NCBI RefSeq assembly: GCF_045865695.1
Contig: NZ_BAACAP010000194.1
Span: 4,570-68,569 of the forward strand
DNA: 64,000 bases
Direction: 5' to 3'
DNA from: Scytonema sp045865695
Lineage (GTDB): Bacteria > Cyanobacteriota > Cyanobacteriia > Cyanobacteriales > Nostocaceae
Shown: one piece after another, positions 45,927 to 54,541 of the stretch
Position numbering within the stretch: position 1 is the first letter of the stretch
Layout of the letters: the number at the start of each line of letters is the position of its first letter
Notes under the pieces: model-generated
Told to the model about the DNA's origin: nothing
The model's input: the letters and a program-made list of their open reading frames with translations, nothing else
Database searches by the model: none
Position numbers and translations under genes: made by a program

Positions 45927-47411
45927 CTACCTATGCCGTGTCTGGGCGATCGCTTGCCGCCACGAGTCCAGTAGTGTTTCTCGACGATCGGCGCTAATTG
46001 TTGGCTCAAACCGTTTCTCAACTTGCCACTGCTGCACAATTTCCGCTTCGCTTTCCCAGTAGCCAACAGCTAATCCTGCCAGATACGCAGCTCCCAAGGC
46101 AGTCGTTTCGGTGATTTTTGGACGGACAACCGGCACACCCAAAATATCAGCCTGGAACTGCATCAGCAGATCGTTGCGGGAGGCACCACCATCTACCCGT
46201 AGTTCACACAGATCGAGCTGAGAATCCTGACGCATCGCATCAATCACATCAGATGTTTGATAGGCAATACTTTCTAGCGCTGCACGGGCGATATGGGCAC
46301 CCGTTGAGCCGCGACTTAAACCCACAATCGTGCCACGAGCGTAGCTGTCCCAATAAGGTGCGCCCAAACCAACGAAGGCAGGTACAAAATACACACCATC
46401 ATTATCAGGAACGCTGCAAGCTAACGCTTCCACATCCGCGCTGTGCTTAATAATTCCGAGTCCGTCGCGTAACCATTGCACAACTGCCCCGGCAATGAAT
46501 ACGCTGCCTTCTAGAGCATAATTAGTTCGTCCACTTATGCTCCACGCGATCGTGGTCAGCAGCTTGTGATGAGATTGCATCGGCTTATTACCCGTATTCA
46601 GCAGCAGAAAGCAGCCCGTACCGTAAGTATTTTTTACCATGCCACATTGCAACGATGCCTGCCCAAAGGTGGCAGCCTGCTGGTCTCCGGCAATTCCAGC
46701 AATGGGAATGCGGCTACCTAGAAGACCTTCAGATGTATACCCATATACTTCTGACGAACTCCGCACTTGGGGAAGAAGAGAAGGGGGAATATCGAGAATG
46801 GACAATAATTCCGAGTCCCACTGCTGAGTGTGAATATTGAACAACAACGTCCTGCTAGCATTAGTCACATCTGTGATGTGGAGTGCCCCCTGAGTGAGTT
46901 TCCAAATCAACCAGCTATCGACGGTTCCAAATGCCAGTTCTCCACGCTCGGCTTTTTCGCGAGCGCAAGGCACACGATCGAGCAACCACTTGAGTTTAGT
47001 GCCGCTAAAGTAAGCATCGATTACCAGTCCCGTTTTTTTCTGAAATGTTGGTTCATGTCCAGCAGCCTTAAGTTCATCGCAGTCAGCAGCAGTGCGGCGG
47101 TCTTGCCAAACGATCGCATTATGAATTGGCTTACCTGTTTTTCGATCCCAAACTATCGTAGTTTCTCGTTGATTGGTAATACCAATAGCAGCAATATCTC
47201 CAGCTTTGATACCAATGCGAGCTAAAGCTTCATGAGCAACACCAATTTGGGAAGCCCAGATTTCATCAGCATTATGTTCTACCCAACCGGGCTGCGGAAA
47301 GATTTGTTGAAATTCTTTCTGAGCAATGGTTAGGATCTCGCCATTGCGGTCAAATATAATAGAGCGCGAGCTGGTGGTGCCTTGATCGAATGCTAGAATA
47401 TATTTAGTCAT
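45927..47411 (-). CDS. glpK: Glycerol kinase
   Basis: A 494-residue FGGY-family kinase, full length. MTKYILAFDQGTTSSRSIIF is the N-terminal ATP-binding motif, VWQDRRTAADC and DSWLIWKL follow, and GSRIPIAGIAGDQQAATFGQ and GGASRNDLLMQFQADILG are family blocks. It phosphorylates glycerol to glycerol 3-phosphate in the cytoplasm. It is an ordinary metabolic gene placed between the DUF4007-like gene and the rest of the defence cluster, in the same direction, so it may be a later insertion or a passenger. Confidence 0.95.
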   Translation of the reverse strand: MTKYILAFDQGTTSSRSIIFDRNGEILTIAQKEFQQIFPQPGWVEHNADEIWASQIGVAHEALARIGIKAGDIAAIGITNQRETTIVWDRKTGKPIHNAIVWQDRRTAADCDELKAAGHEPTFQKKTGLVIDAYFSGTKLKWLLDRVPCAREKAERGELAFGTVDSWLIWKLTQGALHITDVTNASRTLLFNIHTQQWDSELLSILDIPPSLLPQVRSSSEVYGYTSEGLLGSRIPIAGIAGDQQAATFGQASLQCGMVKNTYGTGCFLLLNTGNKPMQSHHKLLTTIAWSISGRTNYALEGSVFIAGAVVQWLRDGLGIIKHSADVEALACSVPDNDGVYFVPAFVGLGAPYWDSYARGTIVGLSRGSTGAHIARAALESIAYQTSDVIDAMRQDSQLDLCELRVDGGASRNDLLMQFQADILGVPVVRPKITETTALGAAYLAGLAVGYWESEAEIVQQWQVEKRFEPTISADRRETLLDSWRQAIAQTRHR

Positions 47412-47461
47412 GGGAGAATAGCAGAACTGTTAAGTAACTCTTATAAAATGGCTAGTTTAAA

Positions 47462-48289
47462 TCAGCTATCAGCATATGCTTTTTCCAACAAAGCTAAAGG
47501 GTCAGTCCAACGGCGAATTACCTGGGCTGGGGAGACAGTACGCCTTTGTTCGACGAGCGCCAAAGTTTCCAACTGATTGAGACACTCCTGCAATGCTTCG
47601 GTTTCTATACCAAGAATAGGAGCTAATCCCATTTTTTGCTGTAGGAGATCGTCAGTTAAGACTGAGGTTGCGTCGCCAAAATCCCGTTCCCACAATTTGG
47701 TGAGAAAATATCCAGTTAAGTAAGAATTGGGTAAAGTAGCATTTTGATTGGAATATTTGTCTTCTTTAACAGTAAGAAACTTACAGGATGCTAAAGCTTG
47801 GTTTTCGGTATATGCTCGCAAAATATATTTTATTCTTGTAGAAATAATCTTGCTTTCTTCTTCAAAGATAGATGTAAAATGGTGCAGTAATTCATCAACA
47901 GTAAATGTATTATACTGAGGGAGAAAGCTAAAGATAAAATAAGACCAACCACCCCAATCGGCTGGTTGATTTGGTGCTTTTTGTAGTCCTTTGTCACCAA
48001 AACTGAGATAAAAGTGCATCAACCAGTTGGTGATGTATGACTCAAAGTAACGGTCTAGACGCCAAACAATTTCCCCTTCAGGGCTGGGACGATTCTCCTG
48101 AATTAAACCCGCACGACTTGCCCAACTTTTGATTCTTCCCACTTTAGCATTCCCCAAGCTGGTTCTGTCCATCAGGTTTTCAAGGCGATCGTTTAAGCCT
48201 GGTTCTTCTGTAGCTGCTTGGAGTATTCTGGCAACCTCTTCTCTTTTTAGGGAAAAATTGCCGTTAAAATGCAGTTGTAATTTAGCCAT
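47462..48289 (-). CDS. Divergent DUF4007-like protein
   Basis: About 275 residues from the ATG at 48289 (a TTG at 48313 is in frame but less likely). It begins LQLHFNGNFSLKREEVARIL where DUF4007 proteins usually have a G-H-E-T-F motif, so the putative active motif is absent. The following blocks (KVGRIKSWASRAGLI; ITNWLMHFYLSFGDKG; WSYFIFSFLPQY) follow the DUF4007 pattern seen in the intact protein at 61929, and the C-terminal part is a winged-helix-like region. SspB of the Ssp phosphorothioation system is, as I recall, a DUF4007 nickase. This one may be a non-catalytic DNA-binding adaptor for the second ATPase module. Confidence 0.6.
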   Translation of the reverse strand: MAKLQLHFNGNFSLKREEVARILQAATEEPGLNDRLENLMDRTSLGNAKVGRIKSWASRAGLIQENRPSPEGEIVWRLDRYFESYITNWLMHFYLSFGDKGLQKAPNQPADWGGWSYFIFSFLPQYNTFTVDELLHHFTSIFEEESKIISTRIKYILRAYTENQALASCKFLTVKEDKYSNQNATLPNSYLTGYFLTKLWERDFGDATSVLTDDLLQQKMGLAPILGIETEALQECLNQLETLALVEQRRTVSPAQVIRRWTDPLALLEKAYADS

Positions 48290-48341
48290 AGGTGTTTTTA
48301 GAGAACACAACACGCGGATTTATTAATTTAAAATTTATACC

Positions 48342-48506
48342 TTAATAGTCACTGTCTGCCACACAAATTCCTTTACATTTAATACCGTTCGTAGCTGTGC
48401 GCTGACAATGAGGACATAGAACTTTTTCGTTTTCTGTTTCTCGAGCGCTCTTTACACTGGTGTTTGCCTGTAATGTGTCTTTTTCTGTCTGGATTTTTAC
48501 AGTCAT
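48342..48506 (-). CDS. Small CxxC protein (zinc-ribbon-like)
   Basis: 54 codons from ATG to TAA. A charged N-terminus is followed by CPHCQRTATNGIKCKGICVA and a C-terminal DSDY. The CxxC and CKGIC cysteines could hold zinc. I recall similar tiny proteins ending in GICVAD-x-DY in other cyanobacteria, which supports a real gene. It lies 53 bp upstream of the DUF4007-like gene on the same strand. Function unknown. Confidence 0.6.
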   Translation of the reverse strand: MTVKIQTEKDTLQANTSVKSARETENEKVLCPHCQRTATNGIKCKGICVADSDY

Positions 48507-49341
48507 AGGGGTAGAGGGATTTTTTGCTGTTTATATTTTACAAGTCAGTTAGAAGCGATCGCCTACGATGCGATCGGGCGAAGTACTACCGGGTTTAGTG
48601 CAGTGATACCTTTAACAAGAGGCATAGGTGTAAAGAACTTTAGAAAAGTCTAAATATTCGAGAAATTCTGTAATTAATAATACTAATGATTAAGTATTAA
48701 CATTTAGTTGGGTTATGAGTGTCAGTGTCCACAAGGAAAGCAATTAAATAAGCGTTATTTTTTGCCATCCACTTCCGTTATTTTTTTAGCGTCAGAGGCT
48801 GAAAGTACTAATTTTTCGTAGAGCGCCCCTATTTTGAAGGGTAAAATCGCTTGATTCACTTCCGCTATTTTCTGAAACTAATGTCCTTATTTTGAAGCAG
48901 GTGTCGATCCATTCCCGTGCTAGATCGTCAGTCCACTAATATATATTGACAAAAACAGAAGTATGTGTATAAGGAAAAATCGTTTATTTTAGGCTAAATA
49001 TTTGGGTCGGGTTCTTAGCGATTCTCCTATGTCCTGCGGACACGCTACGCGAAGGTCGTCGCTACGCGATCGCATTAAAACGTAACGCCAAAATCCCTAA
49101 TTTTAATAGCATCCATATTTTGCGTTTTACGTCAAGCACTTCTACTGGATTGGTTCTCCAGTACTTAGATTCTCCTTTACCGCCTGAAGACTACCCATTT
49201 AAATGAACCGCACAAGGGCGCAAAGAGCAAGGGAGTAAGAGGAAAAGAAATTCGGTAATCTCATAGCACCGAAGGAAGTAAATACTCTCAAATTTAAAGC
49301 GCAGAAACTGATACTCAAAGGAAGATTATAGCGATCGCTTT
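48507..49341. other. Intergenic with repeats
   Basis: No gene. Around 49030-49075 is a dispersed palindrome of another type (TCCTGCGGACACGCTACGCG). At 49170-49285 is a single copy of the arm of the 39627-40021 element (AGCAAGGGAGTAAGAGGAAA). Confidence 0.4.
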
Positions 49342-49563
49342 CTAACACCACAAAACGAAGGTCATTGGTTTTACCAATTGCGATTTTTCCTGAGTATCAA
49401 TTCTGAAGGACAGGTTTTCCAATATTTCTAAAATCTGATTGTGATTGTAAGGGTGATAAGCCGGGTACGGCTTGAACACCTCAATAACAGCACGTGCTCC
49501 CTCGATAACTCCCAAATGCCTTACCAAAAGATGATCGTAAGTGAAGCGTGGAACAAAACTCAT
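49342..49563 (-). pseudogene. Possible Fic-family N-terminal fragment
   Basis: The start FVPRFTYDHLLVRHLGVIEG resembles the first helices of some Fic-family proteins. After ARAVIEV the frame passes through a piece of the dispersed palindrome (about 49454-49473) and becomes unrelated sequence. The HPFx(D/E)GN motif is absent, so at most this is a remnant. The Fic assignment is weak. Confidence 0.3.
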
Positions 49564-49603
49564 GGACTAACGTAATGTATTGTACTGAAGGAGAAAGCTA
49601 AGC

Positions 49604-49840
49604 TCAAACCCAATCATCAGGGTTGCCGAGTTTTGCTAGTCCTTTGTTACTATAGCTGAGGTAAAAGTGCATCAGCCAGTTCGCGATGGTTAATTTGAGA
49701 TAGAGGTTTTTTTCGAGAACGATCTTTCCTTCCGGGCTGAGGTAATTGTCATGAACTAATCCTGTCCTCATTGCCCAACTTTTCATCGGAGCTACTTTCT
49801 TATTTTCTAAACTCATTCGCCCCATAAGGTTTTCTATGGT
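49604..49840 (-). pseudogene. Fragment of a second divergent DUF4007-like gene
   Basis: About 78 residues closely matching residues 36-120 of the protein at 47462-48289: NLMGRMSLENKKVAPMKSWA here against NLMDRTSLGNAKVGRIKSWA there, then IANWLMHFYLSYSNKGLAK. Both ends are missing. It sits 32 bp downstream of the cysteine desulfurase on the same strand, which suggests that a DUF4007-like gene originally followed the desulfurase directly. Confidence 0.75.
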
Positions 49841-49871
49841 ATTCCTACTAAAATTTTACATAAACCTTGCT

Positions 49872-51038
49872 TTAACAACACATAACTTGACGGATTAGAT
49901 TAATGGCAGACGACAGAATTTCAGCCGCCTGTTCGATTTCTGCACTCGTTGTAAATTTGCCAATCCCAATCCTTAGCGCTCCTTCAATTAAGTTAGAGGG
50001 TAAGCCCAAAGCTTGCAGAACATGAGAAGGTGTTTCTACACCTGATGAGCAAGCAGCACCCGTAGAAATAGCTAGCTGATGCCGAACTCTAGCAATAACT
50101 GCACTATTGGGAACATCAGGTATCGAAATATGGAGATTTCCTGATAAACGGGAGGATAAATCGCCGTTAACCGTTAAATCGGGAATTTTCTCTTGCAGTA
50201 ATTTTTGTAATCTATCTCTTTTGATTGCGATCGCTTGTTCATCTTCTTCCATTTCCAACTGACGCAAGCGACAAGCTTCTCCCAAGCCAACAATACCGGG
50301 AACATTGAGAGTTCCAGAACGCAAACCCTTCTGATGACCACCGCCGAATAAAATTGGCTTTAGACGATATCCTTTACGGATAACTAAAGCACCAGAACCT
50401 TTGGGACCATAGAGTTTGTGAGCGGAGATCGCTAGATAAGTAATTCCCCACTCTTCAAAATTAATCGGAATTTTGCCTACAGCCTGGGAAGCATCGCATA
50501 GAAAAGGGATGCCGTACTGTTGAGCAATTTGCCCAACAGCTTGAATGGGGTAAACGTTTCCAATTTCGTTATTCGCTGCCATAACGCAAAGTAAGGATAG
50601 CCCTGATGCACAAACTTGCTCGAGATATTCCAAGTCAAGCCTTCCTTTGGAATCAACTTTCAAGTAAACAATCTCAGCAAGTCCCCGTTTAGCCAAAGCG
50701 TGGCCAGTGTCCAAAACTGCTTTGTGTTCAACGGGTAAAACAGCAATTCGGTGCTTTTTGTGCGATTGAGAAAGCAAACTGCCTTGAATAACTATATTTA
50801 TGCTTTCAGTTGCGCCAGAAGTAAAAATGACTTGCTTTGGCGATGCACCCACTAGTTTAGCAACCTGAAAAGCAGATTTTGAAACGGCTCGTTCTGCCTC
50901 ATCCCCATATTCGTGATCTATGCTGCTAGCATTACCAAATGCTGTAGTCATGTAATGCAGCATCAATGGTGCGACTCTGGGGTCTACGGGAGTCGTTGCA
51001 TGATAATCTAAGTATATGATGTTACCTTTTCTAGTCAC
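49872..51038 (-). CDS. Cysteine desulfurase (DndA/SspA/IscS-like)
   Basis: A 388-residue PLP enzyme of the class V aminotransferase fold. The PLP lysine is Lys208 (ISAHKLYGPKG) and the sulfur-carrying Cys330 lies in STGAACSSGVETPSHVL. YLDYHATTPVDP and GNASSIDHEYG are family blocks. It releases sulfur from cysteine as a persulfide. Within a cluster with a PAPS-reductase-like PP-loop protein, DUF4007 and DGQHR genes, the likely role is sulfur supply for DNA phosphorothioation (DndA or SspA). An IscS/NifS role in Fe-S assembly cannot be excluded because no iscU or suf genes are present to decide. Confidence 0.85.
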   Translation of the reverse strand: MTRKGNIIYLDYHATTPVDPRVAPLMLHYMTTAFGNASSIDHEYGDEAERAVSKSAFQVAKLVGASPKQVIFTSGATESINIVIQGSLLSQSHKKHRIAVLPVEHKAVLDTGHALAKRGLAEIVYLKVDSKGRLDLEYLEQVCASGLSLLCVMAANNEIGNVYPIQAVGQIAQQYGIPFLCDASQAVGKIPINFEEWGITYLAISAHKLYGPKGSGALVIRKGYRLKPILFGGGHQKGLRSGTLNVPGIVGLGEACRLRQLEMEEDEQAIAIKRDRLQKLLQEKIPDLTVNGDLSSRLSGNLHISIPDVPNSAVIARVRHQLAISTGAACSSGVETPSHVLQALGLPSNLIEGALRIGIGKFTTSAEIEQAAEILSSAINLIRQVMCC

Positions 51039-51642
51039 TGGACATTGATATAAATTGCTCTACTAAATTCTCAGAATTCACCCATTTTTGCCATAAATAA
51101 CAAAAAAATTATAATTTTATCAAATATAGAATAACGTACTTATAACATTCGACAGTTATGTTAACAATTCGTGCGAATTAAGCATATTAACTTAAGTAAC
51201 CGCCAATTAAGACGGATACTCAAAATATTCTACTTAGCCAAAGTTGTTAACATTAGCACAGATCCTCCTTTGAGAGGTTCACCTACTCTGTTTTCCTTAA
51301 TCATTCTTTACAAAGTCTACTTTATTTGTGTCCTTCTACTTAGATGATGAAGTGTAAACATCAATCTAGTTGCGTAGTGTTTAGATTGACCAAGTAAACC
51401 CGACACTGTACTATTAGTGAGATAAAACTTTTTATGCCAAATAGGTTTCTACTAACGTGTCAACTATAACTTAGTATATAGAATACCGCTTCTACATGAG
51501 TACTTGAAGTTAACATCCCCTAAACAGAAAAAGTCCCAAATTAAGTATTTTTACTTAAAATTGATTTTGGAATATAGTATTTTTTAAGTAAAAATACAAT
51601 TGTCTTTTTTTTATTCTTAGCTTAGAAAAGTAGTATTAAAAA
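51039..51642. promoter_or_regulatory. Divergent control region between desulfurase and GIY-YIG unit 1
   Basis: 604 bp, AT-rich, no gene. It must carry the promoters of the leftward desulfurase and the rightward GIY-YIG/DGQHR pair. Near 51543-51600 the motif AAGTATTTTTACTTAAAA and its near-inverse TTTTTTAAGTAAAAATAC form an inverted repeat just upstream of the rightward pair, a possible operator. Confidence 0.4.
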
Positions 51643-52215
51643 ATGAATTCAAAAGCCTATTCAGTTAGAAAACTGCAAGAAGTTTCCGAAGTTCCAGGTA
51701 TTTATGCTTGGTATCTTTTATATAATCAAAAAATTGATCTACAGGCTTATCATAGTGTTTACAAGCAGAGGCAACTATTCTCTTTTCTCAAAGGAAATCT
51801 ACAGGATAATTATCAAGGAACTCTTTCCGCTCAACCTTATTTATTTGACAAGCCTGTGCAAGACTTAAATTTACTGGCTGGTGCAATAGATGTCTTTTCT
51901 CCCCCTATTTATATAGGAGTCTCAAATAATCTTAAAAGAAGACTGTTAACTCATATAACAATGCTAAACCACATTTTGTACGCCGATCATGTTGAAGATA
52001 TAGTTGACATTATAGAATCTGATATAGATTCTGATAAAGAATCAAAACATTTTGCTCAAAGAATTAGCTCAGTCATCAAAGGCATCAATGGAATAGGTTT
52101 AAATTCTTTTAGAGTTAAGGTTATTGAACTTGCTCCCGGTTATTCGTCTACAATGTTAGTTGAAGTTGAAAATTTTTTAAATCGTACTTTTATTCCTTAT
52201 TATGGAAGGAGATAA
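51643..52215 (+). CDS. GIY-YIG-like nuclease, unit 1
   Basis: A 190-residue protein. PGIYAWYLL (18-26) provides the GIY motif, PPIYIGVSNNLKRRLLTH (87-104) the YIG motif with the downstream Arg and His, and VEVENFLNRTFIPYYGRR at the C-terminus the metal-binding Glu176. The two halves are about 65 residues apart, much more than in ordinary GIY-YIG domains, so there is a large insertion. It is a paralogue of the protein at 56810-57472. Its stop lies just before the start of the DGQHR gene, so the two form a unit. Nuclease activity is predicted from the motifs only; it could be the cutting arm of a phosphorothioate-sensing system. Confidence 0.7.
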   Translation: MNSKAYSVRKLQEVSEVPGIYAWYLLYNQKIDLQAYHSVYKQRQLFSFLKGNLQDNYQGTLSAQPYLFDKPVQDLNLLAGAIDVFSPPIYIGVSNNLKRRLLTHITMLNHILYADHVEDIVDIIESDIDSDKESKHFAQRISSVIKGINGIGLNSFRVKVIELAPGYSSTMLVEVENFLNRTFIPYYGRR

Positions 52216-52216
52216 A

Positions 52217-54196
52217 ATGGAGACACCATTTATAGAACCTATTAATAAAATTACTATTGATACATATGGACTGATTGGTTCTTTTGAGATAGATAATAAG
52301 TCAGTAAAAGTCAAATATTTTTCTACCAAGGCTAGTAGCCGTGATAAAAGCTCAGGTGAATTTGCTCTTTTAAAAGAGTTAAAACCTATGCGTGAAAGAG
52401 TACCACCAAATAAGCTAAAAAATTTAAATTCTTTACTTCAAAGGGATCTAAGTGATGCTCGTGTAGCAACAGAATTAGTACCATATTTGAAAAAACCATC
52501 AAAAATCGCTTTTTTTCCAGCTATTTTGGCTGTACTTATTCCATCTGGTTTTATTATGAATGAGGGTCGGGATTATCCTACGCCAGAATATAAGGAATTA
52601 AGTAGCAAAAAAATTACTAGTTACGGTGATTGCTGGTCTCTCACGGCATTTCAAACTGGAAATTCATATGGTCCATTAGGAATGTTGTCTATTGATTCGA
52701 CTCAAACAGATATAATTGTCCTGGACGGTCAGCATCGAGCAAATGCATTTCGATTTCTATGTGGAGTATTTGCAAATGATGATGCAGATATCCATTCAGC
52801 TTTTTATCAGGACATTTCTGTACCTGAATCTTTCAATGCAGAATTACCAGTTACATTGGTGTGGTTTGAAAGTGAAGAACAAGCTATTGATCCTACCTTA
52901 ATATCAAGAAACCTTTTTGTAGATGTAAATAACTCTGCTAGAAAAGTTAGTAATTCAAGGAATATTCTTCTTAACGATCGCGAAGTCACTTGTTTATTAA
53001 CTCGATTCTTATACTCAGCTATAGCCCGCAAGGCATCATTTAAATCTGAAGAATTTTCTTTACTACATAGTGCATTTGATATAGATTCAGAATTGACTAT
53101 CCGATCGGGAAATATATTCACATTAACAAATCCTGAATTAATAGAATATACAATTTCATGGTTTTTGTTCGACTGGGGGACTTATGATACTCTCGAAAAG
53201 TATCGAGTTTCTAGAGAAAATGCTAGAAATTCTTTAATGAATTTTGAAAATATTTTTAATGAATTATCTTTTAATAGAACCCATGTCAAAATCAATGAAA
53301 ATACTACTAATAAAGTAGTAGAACTAAAAAATAGTGACAAAATAGGATATTTTGAAAATCAATTTATTGAGAAGTTACTTCCAGTTTTTTATGGTATTTT
53401 TAATGATTTTCATTTATTTCGTCAACATTACACTGCTTGCCGTATAGTAGAAGAGTGGCGTAAGACAACTGCTAGTTCTAAAGAAAGAACTATTTGGGAT
53501 ACAGTGTTTAGAGGAGGTGAAGGTCTTTACTATACTCTTGTTTACTCACAGAATAATCCCAATAACCAATGGCTAGATGATCTTCGGAAGGCAGTTGAAG
53601 ACGTAGAGGGAAAGCTGAGTGAAGAGCGCTATAAATTGTTTCCTAATTGTACAAAAGCGCTAGTAGACCAAGCTTTTGAATCCATAAGAACAAAGGCGTT
53701 TCATGTAGGGATCTTTATGGCTCTTAAGGTATTTAATGATGAAGAATCATTTCTTGATAGTTATGGAGAATTTGTTCAGAGATTAAATCAAGTTGAACCT
53801 AGTCATTGGATTTATATTTTGACTAAAATTAAACCAGAATTAATACCTAGTGTTGATCCAAAGTCTTGGCCATCTTATCAAAAGTTGATTCTACGTATCA
53901 TTCAAAGTGAAGGGAAATATTATAATGCAGGAAATTTTTTAGATTCTCCAGATGGAAAAATATTCGAGCAAAAAGTGAAAGCAAAATTTACAGCATGGGT
54001 TGAAAATGAAGATTTGGAAATTAAAGATATTAAGCTTGAACATATAAAAATTAGTACACTAGAAGCTTGGGCTCAAGATGCAAAGGCTTTTGTTGATGAT
54101 TTATTCAAAACTGCAAATATACCTATTATTGAAAAAGTTGAGCGAGTAGAAAATGCGAAAAGTGTGGTTAATAAACTTCTTAATGCTAATTTATAA
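52217..54196 (+). CDS. DGQHR-domain protein (DndB-like), unit 1
   Basis: About 659 residues from the ATG at 52217, chosen because a perfect Shine-Dalgarno (AAGGAG) lies six bases upstream; an ATG at 52202 overlaps the previous gene. The DGQHR motif (about 170-174, in IIVLDGQHRANAF) defines the family of DndB; the related DGQQR motif is found in the NTPase domain of SspE. RKVSNSRNILLNDREV is shared with the paralogue at 54542. DndB proper has about 360 residues, so the C-terminal 400 residues are extra and have no recognised domain. Likely role: DNA or phosphorothioate sensing, or NTPase control of the partner nuclease. Confidence 0.75.
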   Translation: METPFIEPINKITIDTYGLIGSFEIDNKSVKVKYFSTKASSRDKSSGEFALLKELKPMRERVPPNKLKNLNSLLQRDLSDARVATELVPYLKKPSKIAFFPAILAVLIPSGFIMNEGRDYPTPEYKELSSKKITSYGDCWSLTAFQTGNSYGPLGMLSIDSTQTDIIVLDGQHRANAFRFLCGVFANDDADIHSAFYQDISVPESFNAELPVTLVWFESEEQAIDPTLISRNLFVDVNNSARKVSNSRNILLNDREVTCLLTRFLYSAIARKASFKSEEFSLLHSAFDIDSELTIRSGNIFTLTNPELIEYTISWFLFDWGTYDTLEKYRVSRENARNSLMNFENIFNELSFNRTHVKINENTTNKVVELKNSDKIGYFENQFIEKLLPVFYGIFNDFHLFRQHYTACRIVEEWRKTTASSKERTIWDTVFRGGEGLYYTLVYSQNNPNNQWLDDLRKAVEDVEGKLSEERYKLFPNCTKALVDQAFESIRTKAFHVGIFMALKVFNDEESFLDSYGEFVQRLNQVEPSHWIYILTKIKPELIPSVDPKSWPSYQKLILRIIQSEGKYYNAGNFLDSPDGKIFEQKVKAKFTAWVENEDLEIKDIKLEHIKISTLEAWAQDAKAFVDDLFKTANIPIIEKVERVENAKSVVNKLLNANL

Positions 54197-54484
54197 ATAA
54201 CAAGCTCAGCAAAGCTAATCAAGATAATCTTATTTAGGGTCTGCTGAAAAAGTCTACAAAGTAAATTTAGAAGCTGCACAGCTTGTAAAATAGTCAGTTC
54301 ATCAGTGAATTTTCAAATTTGCCCAAGGATTTTCCACAAAAGTGCAAGGGTTTTCAGCCTCGAAATGTTATTATCTTGCACTAGTTTGGAGAAAAAAAGC
54401 TGAAAACGCTTACTGGTCTAGCTTTTACTTTTATTCAGCAAGCCCTAAGTTCGCACTATTCCCGGAAAAAGAGCGAAGCTCCGA

Positions 54485-54520
54485 GCAGATTTTCTTTCAA
54501 GCTTCTTCTAGAAAATCTGC
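54485..54520. terminator. Hairpin between convergent DGQHR genes
   Basis: GCAGATTTTCT pairs perfectly with AGAAAATCTGC around a 14-base loop. It lies between the tail-to-tail genes ending at 54196 and 54542, where a two-way terminator is expected. Confidence 0.5.
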
Positions 54521-54541
54521 TTGACAATACATTATATAAAT

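Noticed and set aside
46830..47225. 131-codon plus frame inside glpK
   Set aside because: Antisense to a conserved, full-length glycerol kinase.
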